Below, in pieces: positions 45,611 to 54,261 of a stretch of 64,000 bases of DNA. The DNA comes from Saccharopolyspora aridisoli (GTDB lineage Bacteria > Actinomycetota > Actinomycetes > Mycobacteriales > Pseudonocardiaceae). The position numbers and the translations under genes were made by a program. Numbering within the stretch: position 1 is the stretch's first letter; every line of letters begins with the position of its first letter. The stretch spans positions 62,001 through 126,000 of the forward strand of contig NZ_SMKV01000016.1 of the NCBI RefSeq assembly GCF_004348445.1, in the 5' to 3' direction. Below the pieces are notes generated by a model that was not told the origin of the DNA, did no database searches, and saw only the letters and a list, made by a program, of their open reading frames with translations.

Positions 45611-47086
45611 GTGACCAGGCGCGGACAGGACGCGAGTGGACGCGATGCGGCGGCTCCACAGGCCGACGACGAGCGGGAGGTCCGCCGCCTGTGCCGGCGG
45701 GCGCTCGGGGTGACCACGCTCGGGTTGATGCTGGTGCTGGTCAACGCCACTTCGGTGAACCTGGCGCTGCCCGCGCTGTCGGCGTCCTTCCGGGTTCCCG
45801 CTGCCACCGCCGACTGGTTCCTGGTGGCGTTCATGCTCAGCAACACCGCGTCGATCCTGGTGTTCAGCCGGATCTCCGACATGCTCGGGCGGCGGACGAT
45901 CTACCTCGCCGGTCTCGTGTGCTTCACCGTGATCAGCCTGCTGTGCGCGCTCGCGCCCAACGCCACCGTGCTCATCCTGCTGCGGGTGCTGCAGGGCATC
46001 GCTGCGGCCACCACCGTCACCAACACGACCGCGATCCTCACCGACGTCTTCCCGCCGGACCGCCTCGTGCGCGGCCTGAGCCTGAACATCACCGCCGCGT
46101 CGATCGCGCAGATGATCGGGCCCGCGTTGGGCGGGCTGCTGGTGACCTTCGCCGACTGGCACGCGTTGTTCCTGGTCAACGTGCCCATCGGAATCCTCGC
46201 CGTGGTGCTGGGTGCGAGGCTTCTGCCGAAGATCCCGCGCGGACGCGGACCGCGGGAGCGCTTCGACGTCGCCGGAGCGGTGCTCTCCAGCACGGGCTTG
46301 GCCGTGCTGCTGTTCGGCATCAACCGCATCGGGCCGTGGGGCGTGACCGATTTCCGGGTACCGGCTGCGATCCTGCTGGGCGTCGCGCTGCTGACGGCGT
46401 TCGTGCTGGTCGAGCTGCGGATCTCGGCTCCGCTGCTGGACTTCCAGCTGGTGCGCCGACCCGGACGCGGCCAGGCGTACGGGGCCGCTTTCTTCAACTC
46501 CTTCTGCCGCGCGGGAGTCGTGGTCCTGGTGGGCCTGCACCAGCAGATGGTCGAGCACCGCTCCGCGCTGGAGGCCGGCTTCGTGGTGATGCCGTTGGCG
46601 CTGCTGATGATGCTGTGCGCGCCGCTGAGCGGACGGCTGTCGTCGCGCTGGTCGGCGCGGACCCTGTCCAGCCTCGGCGCGCTGCTGGTCGTGCTCGGCA
46701 CCGCCGGACTGGCCAGTCAGCTGGCGACACCCGGTGCGCCGCTGGTGCTGATGGCGCTGTGGCTGGGGCTCATCGGAGGCGGCACGGGGCTGTTCACCGC
46801 CCCCAACACCGGCTCGATCATGGCCGGTGTGAGCAGCGACCGCCGGGCGGTGGCCAACGGGATCCGCTCGATGCTGTTCAACAGCGCCCAGGCCGCCGGA
46901 ACCGCCGTCGCGCTGCTGCTCCTGACCACCTGGCTGGGCTCCTCCGGCGTGGCCTCCTACGCGGCGGACGCCGACGACCCGGCCGTGCGCACCGGTTTCG
47001 CCGTGGCCGTGGCCGCGATGGGTCTCGCCGCGCTGTCGGGATTCGTCCTGTCCCTGGCGCGCGGCGGCCCGTGGCGGGCGCGCTGA
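45611..47086 (+). CDS. MFS drug:H+ antiporter (DHA2-like)
   Basis: The 491-residue protein starts at GTG 45611, eight bases after GAAGGAG; a GTG at 45602 is too close to that site. About 14 membrane helices are present. [18 protein letters not shown] in helix 1, [15 protein letters not shown] (the A motif) and [21 protein letters not shown] fit the DHA2 group. It should export a hydrophobic compound using proton motive force. It lacks an adjacent regulator; the nearby AraC remnant may once have served. Confidence 0.88.
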   Translation: MTRRGQDASGRDAAAPQADDEREVRRLCRRALGVTTLGLMLVLVNATSVNLALPALSASFRVPAATADWFLVAFMLSNTASILVFSRISDMLGRRTIYLAGLVCFTVISLLCALAPNATVLILLRVLQGIAAATTVTNTTAILTDVFPPDRLVRGLSLNITAASIAQMIGPALGGLLVTFADWHALFLVNVPIGILAVVLGARLLPKIPRGRGPRERFDVAGAVLSSTGLAVLLFGINRIGPWGVTDFRVPAAILLGVALLTAFVLVELRISAPLLDFQLVRRPGRGQAYGAAFFNSFCRAGVVVLVGLHQQMVEHRSALEAGFVVMPLALLMMLCAPLSGRLSSRWSARTLSSLGALLVVLGTAGLASQLATPGAPLVLMALWLGLIGGGTGLFTAPNTGSIMAGVSSDRRAVANGIRSMLFNSAQAAGTAVALLLLTTWLGSSGVASYAADADDPAVRTGFAVAVAAMGLAALSGFVLSLARGGPWRAR

Positions 47087-47099
47087 TCACCCCGGGACG

Positions 47100-47410
47100 T
47101 GCGCTCCGATGTGCGGCAGGTCGTGGGTGCCGACGGATGGCCGGGGGCGGTCGCCGAGTCACCGCACTCGCACCGCAGCGCGCCGGGGACGTCGCTGGTC
47201 AGGCGATCCGAGTGGACCGCACCAGCACGGCCTCGCTCGCCGAACCGAGGACCATCGCCAGGTGCGCGACCCCGTCGACCGGGTCGCGGAAGGCGATGCG
47301 GCGGAAGTCGCGCGTCCCGCCGCCACATGCGGTTCGGTGACGTCCACGTCGCGGATGGCGTCCTCGCGCATGGCCGCTCGCTCGTGCGTCCGGCCTCTCG
47401 TCACCTCGTC
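47100..47410 (-). pseudogene. Truncated GTP cyclohydrolase II (ribA) remnant
   Basis: One minus-strand frame reads [33 protein letters not shown], and after a frame change [18 protein letters not shown]. This matches the GTP cyclohydrolase II zinc-site region (VHSECLTGDxxGSLRCDCG). The frameshift falls just before the histidine, and the rest of the protein is gone because the MFS gene ends at 47086. It is divergent from the pterin-synthase homologue. A working copy may exist elsewhere in the genome. Confidence 0.65.
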
Positions 47411-47471
47411 CAGCTGTCTTTACGCTCGGTCGCAATCGCGACAGCAACCGGCAGACCACCGGAGGTCACCT

Positions 47472-47870
47472 TTGTTCACCGTCACGGTTCGCGATCACGT
47501 GATGATCGCCCACAGCTTCCGGGGCGAGGTCTTCGGTCCCGCGCAACGCCTGCACGGAGCGACGTTCGTGGTGGACGCGACGTTCACCCGCGAGGAGCTG
47601 GACGCCGACAACATCGTCGTCGACATCGGACGCGCCACCGAACAGCTCGGCGAGGTGCTGGCCGGGCTGAACTACCGCAACCTCGACGAGGAACCGGAGT
47701 TCGCCGGGGTCAACACCTCGACGGAGTTCCTGGCGAAGGTCATCGCCGATCGCATCGCCGACCGCGTCCACGAGGGAGCCCTCGGCGAATCCGCGCGCGG
47801 GCTCAGCGGTCTGCGCGTCGCGCTGCACGAATCGCACGTGGCCTGGGCCGGCTACGAACGCGCGCTGTGA
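47472..47870 (+). CDS. Divergent 6-pyruvoyl-tetrahydropterin synthase/QueD homologue
   Basis: The 132-residue protein starts at TTG 47472, five bases after GGAGGT, and reads [20 protein letters not shown]. The fold is recognised from the zinc-site start (IAHSF), [17 protein letters not shown], and the C-terminal [12 protein letters not shown]. In QueD and PTPS the middle motif is CxxxHGH; here the cysteine is replaced (PAQRLHGA) and the second histidine is alanine. The usual catalytic cysteine and one of three zinc ligands therefore appear to be missing. The gene begins a run of overlapping genes and may use a different pteridine-like substrate. Confidence 0.83.
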   Translation: MFTVTVRDHVMIAHSFRGEVFGPAQRLHGATFVVDATFTREELDADNIVVDIGRATEQLGEVLAGLNYRNLDEEPEFAGVNTSTEFLAKVIADRIADRVHEGALGESARGLSGLRVALHESHVAWAGYERAL

Positions 47871-48862
47871 GGGTCCACGTCGTCGTCCCCGCCGACGACC
47901 AGCCCAGCGGCGGCAACGTCTACGACCGCCACGCCACCGCGGGTCTGGCAGCGCTGGGCTTCGACGTGCGCGTGAGGGCGCTCGCGGGAACCTGGCCGCA
48001 GCCCGACGACGACGCGCGCGACCGGTTGGCCGAGGTGCTCGCATCGGTGCCGGACGGGGGAGCGGTGCTGCTCGACGGGCTCGTGGCTTGCGGTGTTCCC
48101 GAGAGCATCGGCGCCCACGCCGACCGGCTGCGCACGGCCGTCCTGGTGCACCTGCCGCTGGCCGAGGAAACCGGGCTGAACCCGGCGACCACCGCGCGGC
48201 TCGACAACGCCGAGCGCACGACCCTGCGCGCGGCCGACCTCGTCATCGCCACGAGTCCGCAGGCCGCGCAGCGGCTCGCCCGCCACCACGGTCTCCACCG
48301 CGTGCGCACCGCGGCTCCGGGCACCGAACCCGCAGCGCTCGTACCCGGAACCGACGGGGTGTCACGACTCCTGTGCGTCGCTTCGCTGACACCCCGCAAG
48401 GGCCACGACGTGCTGGTCGAAGCCCTCGCGAACCTCCCGTTGACCTGCGACTTCGTCGGCCCGGCTCCCGATCCCGACCGCGTGCGGCGGCTGATCGAAC
48501 ACCACGAGGGGATCCGCTGGCGCGGCCCGTTGCACGGTGCGGAGCTCGCCGACGCCTACGCATCCGCCGACCTGCTCGTGCAGCCCTCCCTCGCAGAGAC
48601 CTACGGCATGGCCGTCACCGAGGCGCTGGCGCGGGGGATCCCGGTGATCGCCAGCGCCGTCCCGGACGCGCTCGGCGACGGCGGCCTGCTCCTGCAGCCC
48701 GGAGACACCGCGGCCCTCACCGAAGCACTGCGGCGCTGGTCCGACGACCCGGACTTCCGGTCCCGGCTTCGCGCGTCGTCGCTGCGCCGCCGCGATCAGC
48801 TGCCGACCTGGGAGTCGACCGCACGACAGCTGGCCGCGGCGCTGACTAGCCTGGAAGCTTGA
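47867..48862 (+). CDS. GT4-family glycosyltransferase
   Basis: The 331-residue protein starts with a GTGA overlap on the previous stop. It opens [20 protein letters not shown] and has the GT-B C-terminal half with [41 protein letters not shown] (the EX7E region) and [11 protein letters not shown]. It should move a sugar from a nucleotide donor to an acceptor with retention. The tight coupling suggests that the acceptor is the product of the pterin-like pathway or its lipid carrier. Confidence 0.88.
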   Translation: MRVHVVVPADDQPSGGNVYDRHATAGLAALGFDVRVRALAGTWPQPDDDARDRLAEVLASVPDGGAVLLDGLVACGVPESIGAHADRLRTAVLVHLPLAEETGLNPATTARLDNAERTTLRAADLVIATSPQAAQRLARHHGLHRVRTAAPGTEPAALVPGTDGVSRLLCVASLTPRKGHDVLVEALANLPLTCDFVGPAPDPDRVRRLIEHHEGIRWRGPLHGAELADAYASADLLVQPSLAETYGMAVTEALARGIPVIASAVPDALGDGGLLLQPGDTAALTEALRRWSDDPDFRSRLRASSLRRRDQLPTWESTARQLAAALTSLEA

Positions 48863-49683
48863 CTGCTCCCCCTGCCTGGAGTCGGGGGTTCCCGCCGATT
48901 GGATCTTCGATGACCGCCGCCGGTTTCGCCCCGGAGTGGCTGGCACTCCGCGAACGCGCTGATGCCGAGGCTCGCGCGGCGGACCTGCTGGTACCGCTCA
49001 GCGAGTCCCTACCGGCCCATGGGCTGGTGATCCACGACCTGGGGTGCGGCACCGGCTCGATGGGACGGTGGCTGGCCGGACGGCTCGACGGCCCGCAGCA
49101 CTGGGTCCTGCACGACCGCGACCCGCGACTCCTCGCGCTCGCCGAAGCCGCCTTGGCAACCGAGGACGTCACCGTCGAAGCCCGGCGAGCCGAGCTCGCT
49201 GGACTGCGCGCGACGGACCTGGCCGGGACGTCGCTGGTCACCGCCTCCGCGCTGCTCGACGTGCTCACCGAAGCCGAAGTCCGCTCGTTGGCCGCCGCCT
49301 GCGTCGAAGCCCGCTGCCCCGCCCTGCTGACCCTCACCGTGGTCGGGCGCGTCGACTTCGATCCGCCGGAACCGCTGGACGCGGGGTTCGAGGAGGCGTT
49401 CAACCAGCACCAACGCCGCCACCTGCTCGGGCCCGACGCGGTACCCGCCGCCGTCGCGGCGTTCGAGGACCTCGGCGCGCGGGTGCTCACCCGTCCGAGC
49501 CCCTGGCGACTCGGACCGGGTCCGTTGACCGAGGAGTGGCTGCGCGGCTGGGTCGGCGCGGCCTGCGAGCAGGACCCCGAGCTGGCCGCAGCGGCACCCG
49601 ACTACCTGCGGAGGCGATCCGGTGACCTGCGGGTCCTGGTCCACCACGCCGACCTGCTCGCGATACCGGAGGAGCGAGCATGA
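48859..49683 (+). CDS. Class I SAM-dependent methyltransferase
   Basis: The 274-residue protein has AdoMet motif I LVIHDLGCGTGSMGRWLAGR and HWVLHDRDPRLLALAEAAL. A later TASALLDVLTEAEVRSLA fits motif IV/V. The TTG at 48859 overlaps the glycosyltransferase stop (TTGA); an ATG at 48910 would shorten the protein by 17 residues. It is the third gene of the coupled run and should methylate the same product. The acceptor atom cannot be told. Confidence 0.86.
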   Translation: MTAPPAWSRGFPPIGSSMTAAGFAPEWLALRERADAEARAADLLVPLSESLPAHGLVIHDLGCGTGSMGRWLAGRLDGPQHWVLHDRDPRLLALAEAALATEDVTVEARRAELAGLRATDLAGTSLVTASALLDVLTEAEVRSLAAACVEARCPALLTLTVVGRVDFDPPEPLDAGFEEAFNQHQRRHLLGPDAVPAAVAAFEDLGARVLTRPSPWRLGPGPLTEEWLRGWVGAACEQDPELAAAAPDYLRRRSGDLRVLVHHADLLAIPEERA

Positions 49684-50645
49684 TCCGCCGGCTGTGGCCC
49701 TGGCTGCGCGTGCTCGTGGCGGCCGGAATCCTCGCGCTGCTGGCGTGGCGGCTGGGCGCGGACGCGTTCCTCGACGGGCTGCGCGGCATCGACGTCGCGA
49801 CCGCGCTCGCGGCGCTGGGCATCGGGTTGGCCACCACGGTGTGCAGCGCGTGGCGGTGGTGCGTGGTCGCGCGCGGTCTCGGACTGCGGTTGCCGCTGGG
49901 CGCGGCGGTCGCCGACTACTACCGGGCCCTGCTGCTCAACGCCGTGCTGCCCGCCGGGGTGCTGGGAGACGTGCACCGCGCGGTCAGCCACGGGCACCGC
50001 TCCGGAGACCTCGGCGGTGGTGTTCGCGCCGTCGTGCTCGAACGCTTCGCCGGGCAGATCGCCCTCATCGCCGTCGCCGGGGTCGTGCTGCTGACCGGCC
50101 CGTCGCTGCCGTTCGCACTCGCTCCAGGGCTGATCGCCGCGGTTGCGGTGGCGGTGGCGGGGCTGAGCCTGCTCGTCCCAGCGGTGCGCCGTGCGTCGGT
50201 GACGTTCTGGCGCGACGCACGTCGCGGGGTGCTGACCCGGCGAGCCCTGATGCCCGTGGCGGTGGCCTCTGTCGCGACCGTCGCCGGGCACCTGGCGCTG
50301 TTCCTGGTCGCCGCGCGGGTCGCGGGTGCGGACGTTCCGGTCGCGGCCCTGCTGCCGCTGCTGGTGCTCGCGCTGCTGGTGATGGCGCTGCCGATCAACG
50401 TTGGTGGCTGGGGGCCGAGGGAAGCGTTCCTGGCGGTCGCCTTCGCCGCCACCGGGTGGGATCCGGCGCACGGCCTGGCGACTTCGGTGGCCTACGGGGT
50501 GCTGGCGGTGATCGCCGCGATGCCGGGCGTCATCCCCCTGGTCAGCCGTCAGCCAAGCGCCGCCAGGTGGTCGTCGAACGCCGCGACGAGTCCGGCGAGC
50601 TGGTCTCGGCCCGTGCGGGCTGAGACCAGCGACGGCCGCCGATGA
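49680..50645 (+). CDS. UPF0104/lysylphosphatidylglycerol synthase-like membrane protein
   Basis: The 321-residue protein starts with an ATGA overlap and has about eight membrane helices. Family blocks are ALGIGLATTVCSAWRWCVVARGLG, YYRALLLNAVLPAGVLGDVHRA, ERFAGQIALIAVAGVVLL and LPINVGGWGPREAFLAVAFAATG. This is the flippase-like part of the MprF/AglD superfamily, often paired with glycolipid synthesis. The last 34 residues (after IPLVSR) are antisense to the creatininase remnant and may not be native. Confidence 0.84.
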   Translation: MIRRLWPWLRVLVAAGILALLAWRLGADAFLDGLRGIDVATALAALGIGLATTVCSAWRWCVVARGLGLRLPLGAAVADYYRALLLNAVLPAGVLGDVHRAVSHGHRSGDLGGGVRAVVLERFAGQIALIAVAGVVLLTGPSLPFALAPGLIAAVAVAVAGLSLLVPAVRRASVTFWRDARRGVLTRRALMPVAVASVATVAGHLALFLVAARVAGADVPVAALLPLLVLALLVMALPINVGGWGPREAFLAVAFAATGWDPAHGLATSVAYGVLAVIAAMPGVIPLVSRQPSAARWSSNAATSPASWSRPVRAETSDGRR

Positions 50646-50957
50646 CGTCCGACTCCGAGTGGTGCGGCCATCCCGGCCGTGAGCGCGCGCCCGCGGTCGT
50701 CGGCGAGGCGATCGCCCGCCTCGTCGCCGGGACGGGCCGAATCGGGGTGGGCGTGCGGCGGGATGGGCGCTCCTGCTCGTCACCGGCGTCGGCAGCTACC
50801 GGGGTGGGCCGGCGACTTCCCGGGCGGTGGTGCAGGCGATGACGGTGTCGGCCACCAGCGGCAGGTGCGGCCCGTGCTGTTCGAGGTCGCCGATCGGCGG
50901 CACCGCGACAAAGGCTCGCCGGTCGCGCACGTCGTCGGTGGTGTCACGGACGAGCAT
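50549..50957 (-). pseudogene. Creatininase-family gene remnant
   Basis: From ATG 50957 the minus strand reads MLVRDTTDDVRDRRAFVAVP, then PIGDLEQHGPHLPLVADTVI, then ACTTAREVAG. The EQHGPHLPL block is the metal site of the creatininase/MftE/ArfB family. The frame then ends, and a C-terminal-like piece RDQLAGLVAAFDDHLAALG is found before the stop at 50549, so most of the middle is lost. The start overlaps the end of the dehydrogenase gene by 14 bp, as expected for a former operon partner. Confidence 0.65.
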
Positions 50958-51915
50958 GACCCGCACGGTAGTCAATCCGGTGGCACAGCGCCGGGAGCTC
51001 GCCCGTCAGCAGTCCGGGCAGGTCCTCGAAGGAGCTCTCACCGGTGATCAGGGCGTCGAAGGCGGGATCGGCGAGCAGGTCCAGCGCCAACGACATCCGC
51101 TCGGCGTAACCGCGGCGAGGATGCGCGACCACGCCCACCTGGCTGCTGCGGATCGTGAGCCGCCGGGAGTGGAAGAACTCGCCCAACGGCAAGCTCACCT
51201 CCGCGTCCCCGTACCAGCTCAGTTCGACGACCCGCCCTTCCGGTGCGAGCAGTTCCAGCGAGCGCACCAGGCCCTGCCGGTGGCCGCTGGCGTGCACGAC
51301 GAGATCGCACCCGTCGTGGGCGTGTTCTGGGGTGGCGAAGTCGACGCCGAGGGCGCGCGCGGTCGTCTCGCGGGCGGGGTCGACGTCGATCAACTGCGCC
51401 CGCACGCCGGGGACGCGGGCGAGGATCGCGGCCACGGCGCAGCCGACCATCCCGCCACCGACGACCGCGATCCGGTCACCGATCAGCGGGGCCGCGTCCC
51501 ACGCGGCGTTGACCGCGGTCTCCACGGTTCCGGCGAGCACGGCCCGCTCGGGCGGGACCTGCGGGGGCACGACGGTGACCGCGTCGGCGGGAACCACGTA
51601 CCGGGTCTGGTGCGGGTACAGGCAGAACACCACGCGGCCTTCCAGCTCGGTTGGCCCGCGTTCGACCACGCCGACGTTGAGGTAGCCGTACTTGACCGGC
51701 CACGGGAACTCGCCCTCCTGGAACGGCGCCCGCATCCGCCGGTGCTGGGACTCGGGGATTCGTCCGCGCAGCACGAGGTTTTCGGTGCCCCGGCTGATCG
51801 CCGAGTGCAAGGTGCGCACCCGCACCTGATCCGGCGAACGGTCCGGCAGCGCGGCGCGCCGGATCTCGCACTCGCCCTCCGACGTGACCCACAATGCTCG
51901 CGTGGCCTCTGCCAT
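50944..51915 (-). CDS. Zinc-type alcohol dehydrogenase, BchC-like
   Basis: The 323-residue protein is an MDR dehydrogenase with HSAISRGTENLVLRGRIP in place of the usual zinc-ligand CxxD/H start, like BchC (bacteriochlorophyllide dehydrogenase) relatives. The Rossmann motif is IAVVGGGMVGCAVAAILA. The catalytic zinc ligands are not all present, so the mechanism may differ. It is divergent from the phosphatidyltransferase, with 21 bp between starts. It probably oxidises a hydroxyl of the cluster product. Confidence 0.84.
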   Translation of the reverse strand: MAEATRALWVTSEGECEIRRAALPDRSPDQVRVRTLHSAISRGTENLVLRGRIPESQHRRMRAPFQEGEFPWPVKYGYLNVGVVERGPTELEGRVVFCLYPHQTRYVVPADAVTVVPPQVPPERAVLAGTVETAVNAAWDAAPLIGDRIAVVGGGMVGCAVAAILARVPGVRAQLIDVDPARETTARALGVDFATPEHAHDGCDLVVHASGHRQGLVRSLELLAPEGRVVELSWYGDAEVSLPLGEFFHSRRLTIRSSQVGVVAHPRRGYAERMSLALDLLADPAFDALITGESSFEDLPGLLTGELPALCHRIDYRAGHARP

Positions 51916-51936
51916 GGACGACCTCCGAGGACCAGA

Positions 51937-52623
51937 GTGGCGATGATCGAACTCCACCGCAACACAGCGGAGCACCTGACGTGGGCGGCCGTCCAGGTGG
52001 GTGCGCTCGGCGCGGTCGCCGCGACCACCGGTCTCGGACCCGCCGGTTGGGGTGCTGGGGTCGGCTGCGCGATCGTCACCCTGGTGCTGCTGCGCCGCTC
52101 GATGCGCCGGCACGACCGGACTTCCCTCGGCCCGGCCGACCGCATCACGCTCGTCCGGGCCGCGCTGACCGCGGTGATCGCCGCGCTGGTGGTCGACGGT
52201 GCTGGGCCCGCGATCATCGTCACCCTCGGCGTCGTCGCGCTGATCAGCGACCTCTTCGACGGCCTGCTGGCCCGGCGCACCGGCACGGTGTCGGTGTTCG
52301 GGGCGCGGTTGGACATGGAGGTCGACGCGTTCCTCATCCTGGTGCTCAGCGCGCACGTCGCTGTCGCGTTCGGCGTGTGGGTGCTGTCGATCGGGGTGAT
52401 GCGCTACCTGTTCGTGGCCGCGTCGTGGGTGTTGCCGCGGCTTCGAGGGGAGCTGCCGCCGAGCTTCGCCCGCAAGGCCGTGGCCGCGGTGCAGGGGATC
52501 GTGCTCGTCGCCGCGGCGTCGGGGGTCGTCCCGCACGCGGGCGGGCTGGTCGCCTGCGCGCTGCTCCTCCTCGTGTGGTCGTTCAGCCGAGACGTGCTGT
52601 GGCTCAGCCTTTCTCAGACGTGA
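51937..52623 (+). CDS. CDP-alcohol phosphatidyltransferase
   Basis: The 228-residue membrane protein carries the full CDP-OH-P signature: DLFDGLLARRTGTVSVFGAR then LDMEVD, that is DGx2ARx8Gx3Dx3D. Several membrane helices surround it. It transfers a phosphatidyl or similar group from a CDP-linked donor to an alcohol. The GTG at 51937 follows GAGGA; an ATG at 51943 is an alternative. Its presence is the main reason to think the cluster product is lipid-linked. Confidence 0.88.
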   Translation: MAMIELHRNTAEHLTWAAVQVGALGAVAATTGLGPAGWGAGVGCAIVTLVLLRRSMRRHDRTSLGPADRITLVRAALTAVIAALVVDGAGPAIIVTLGVVALISDLFDGLLARRTGTVSVFGARLDMEVDAFLILVLSAHVAVAFGVWVLSIGVMRYLFVAASWVLPRLRGELPPSFARKAVAAVQGIVLVAAASGVVPHAGGLVACALLLLVWSFSRDVLWLSLSQT

Positions 52624-53299
52624 CCTTCGGGAAGTAGCGCAGCACGGCGACATCGCCGAGCCGGGTCACGTCTTCGAGGTGGAAGCGGCGTGCCGGACCG
52701 CCGGGGAAGCTGTCCGGGTTGAGGAATCGCGGCGCGCCTGCTTGTCCGATGAGCGTCGGCGCGATCGCCATCCGGATCTCGTCCGCCAGACCGGCTTTGA
52801 GGAACTCGGTGTGGATGCAGGTCCCGCCCTCCACCATGAGCCGCTCGACGCCCCGGTCGGCGAGGTCGTCGACGAGCGCGGGGAAGTCGACTCGCGTTCC
52901 CAGGGAAGCGATTTCGGCCAGTCCGCCCACGCGGCCGCGCGCTGCGCGCGCGCCGTCGTCGGTGGTGTAGACGAGCTTGTCGCCGCCGCGCTGCCACAAG
53001 CGCAGCGCGGGGTCGAGGTCGCCACCGCCGGACACGACGACCTTCAGCGGGTGCTCCGGCAGGCCGCGCGCGGTCCGTTCGGCGCACCTGCCGGCGCTGC
53101 GGACCAGCAGTCGCGGGTCATCCCGGCGCACCGTGCCCGCACCCAGCAGGATCGCGTCGGACTCGGCGCGCACCTGGTCGACGTGGTCGAAGTCGGCCGC
53201 GTTGGACAGCAGGAACCGCTGCGGGTCGACGTCGTCGATGAAGCCGTCCGCGCTGACGGCGACGCTGAGCAGAACGTACGGGCGCGACACATCCGTCAC
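52604..53299 (-). CDS. RibD-like dihydrofolate-reductase-family reductase
   Basis: The 231-residue protein has the RibD C-terminal (pyrimidine reductase) fold: YVLLSVAVSADGFIDD, AESDAILLGAGTVRRDDPRL, LMVEGGTCIHTEFLKAGLAD and APTLIGQAGAPRF. In riboflavin synthesis such a domain reduces the ribosyl group of the GTP-derived pyrimidine with NADPH. No deaminase domain is fused. It overlaps the convergent phosphatidyltransferase by 20 bp. It supports a riboflavin- or pteridine-precursor substrate. Confidence 0.87.
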   Translation of the reverse strand: MTDVSRPYVLLSVAVSADGFIDDVDPQRFLLSNAADFDHVDQVRAESDAILLGAGTVRRDDPRLLVRSAGRCAERTARGLPEHPLKVVVSGGGDLDPALRLWQRGGDKLVYTTDDGARAARGRVGGLAEIASLGTRVDFPALVDDLADRGVERLMVEGGTCIHTEFLKAGLADEIRMAIAPTLIGQAGAPRFLNPDSFPGGPARRFHLEDVTRLGDVAVLRYFPKVTSEKG

Positions 53300-53341
53300 C
53301 GTACCCAGTCGTGATCGGGTTCGGCTCCCTTAAACAAAGTG

Positions 53342-53385
53342 TTGACAAGAGCCGGTGATGGCCGCCACTATTCTGTGAAACGGAA
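53342..53385 (+). promoter_or_regulatory. Promoter and operator of the glyoxylate operon
   Basis: TTGACA (53342-53347) is followed after 18 bp by CACTAT (53366-53371). Overlapping the start region is TTCTGTGAAACGGAA (53371-53385), an imperfect palindrome (TTCTG/CGGAA). A second ACGGAA half follows near 53401. An IclR- or GntR-type repressor is a likely binder. The -35 box is perfect; the -10 is weak. Confidence 0.55.
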
Positions 53386-53420
53386 ACAAAAATCCACGAT
53401 ACGGAATTAGGACGGTCGCG

Positions 53421-54233
53421 ATGAGTCACGCACTGCCCTACGAGGTCAACTGCTCGATCCTGCTCACCGATCTGCCGCTGCTGGAGCGACCGGCCGCCGC
53501 GAAGGAAGCCGGCTTCGACGCCGTCGAGTTCTGGTGGCCGTTCGACACCGCGGTGCCCGCGCAACGCGACGTCGACGCCTTCGTCCGCGCCGTCGAGGAC
53601 GCGGGAGTGCGGCTGGTCGGGCTCAACTTCTTCGCCGGGAACATGCCCGGCGGCGACCGCGGGCTCGTCTCGTGGCCGGCGCGCAGCCAGGAGTTCCGCG
53701 ACAACGTCGACGTCACCGTCGAGATCGGCGAACGGCTGGGCTGCACCGCCTTCAACGCCCTCTACGGCAACCGCGTCGACGACGCCTCCGCCGAGGAGCA
53801 GGACGCCCTGGCCGTGGAGAACCTCGCGCTCGCCGCGAAGTCCGCCGCCCGCATCGGCGGAACGGTGCTGGTCGAGCCGGTCAGCGGCCCGCAGCCCTAC
53901 CCGCTGCGCACCGCCGCCGACGCGCTCGCCGTCATCGACCGGGTGCAAGCCGAGGCCAGGGCGACCAACCTCGGGCTGCTCGCCGACCTCTACCACCTGG
54001 CGGTCAACGGCGACGACGTGGACCAGGTCATCGCCGACCACATCAGGCGCATCGCGCACGTGCAGATCGCCGACCACCCGGGCCGCAACGAACCCGGCAC
54101 GGGATCGCTGCCGCTGCAGCAGCAGCTCACCGCGCTCGAGCGCGGCGGCTACCGCGGTTGGGTCGGCCTGGAGCACAAGGCGAGCGGCCAGGCGGGCCCC
54201 TTCGACTGGCTCCCCCGCGAACGCCGCAGCTGA
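53421..54233 (+). CDS. hyi: Hydroxypyruvate isomerase family protein
   Basis: The 270-residue TIM-barrel protein reads YEVNCSILLTDLPLLERPAAA, GFDAVEFWWPF, GLNFFAGNMPGGDRG, VLVEPVSGPQPYPL and GLEHKASG. The two glutamates at VEP and LEH are the metal and catalytic residues of Hyi. It interconverts hydroxypyruvate and tartronate semialdehyde. It opens the operon behind a TTGACA promoter, with glxR 28 nt downstream. Confidence 0.9.
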   Translation: MSHALPYEVNCSILLTDLPLLERPAAAKEAGFDAVEFWWPFDTAVPAQRDVDAFVRAVEDAGVRLVGLNFFAGNMPGGDRGLVSWPARSQEFRDNVDVTVEIGERLGCTAFNALYGNRVDDASAEEQDALAVENLALAAKSAARIGGTVLVEPVSGPQPYPLRTAADALAVIDRVQAEARATNLGLLADLYHLAVNGDDVDQVIADHIRRIAHVQIADHPGRNEPGTGSLPLQQQLTALERGGYRGWVGLEHKASGQAGPFDWLPRERRS

Positions 54234-54261
54234 ACCAAGAGATCCGAGGAGGAAGCAAGCA

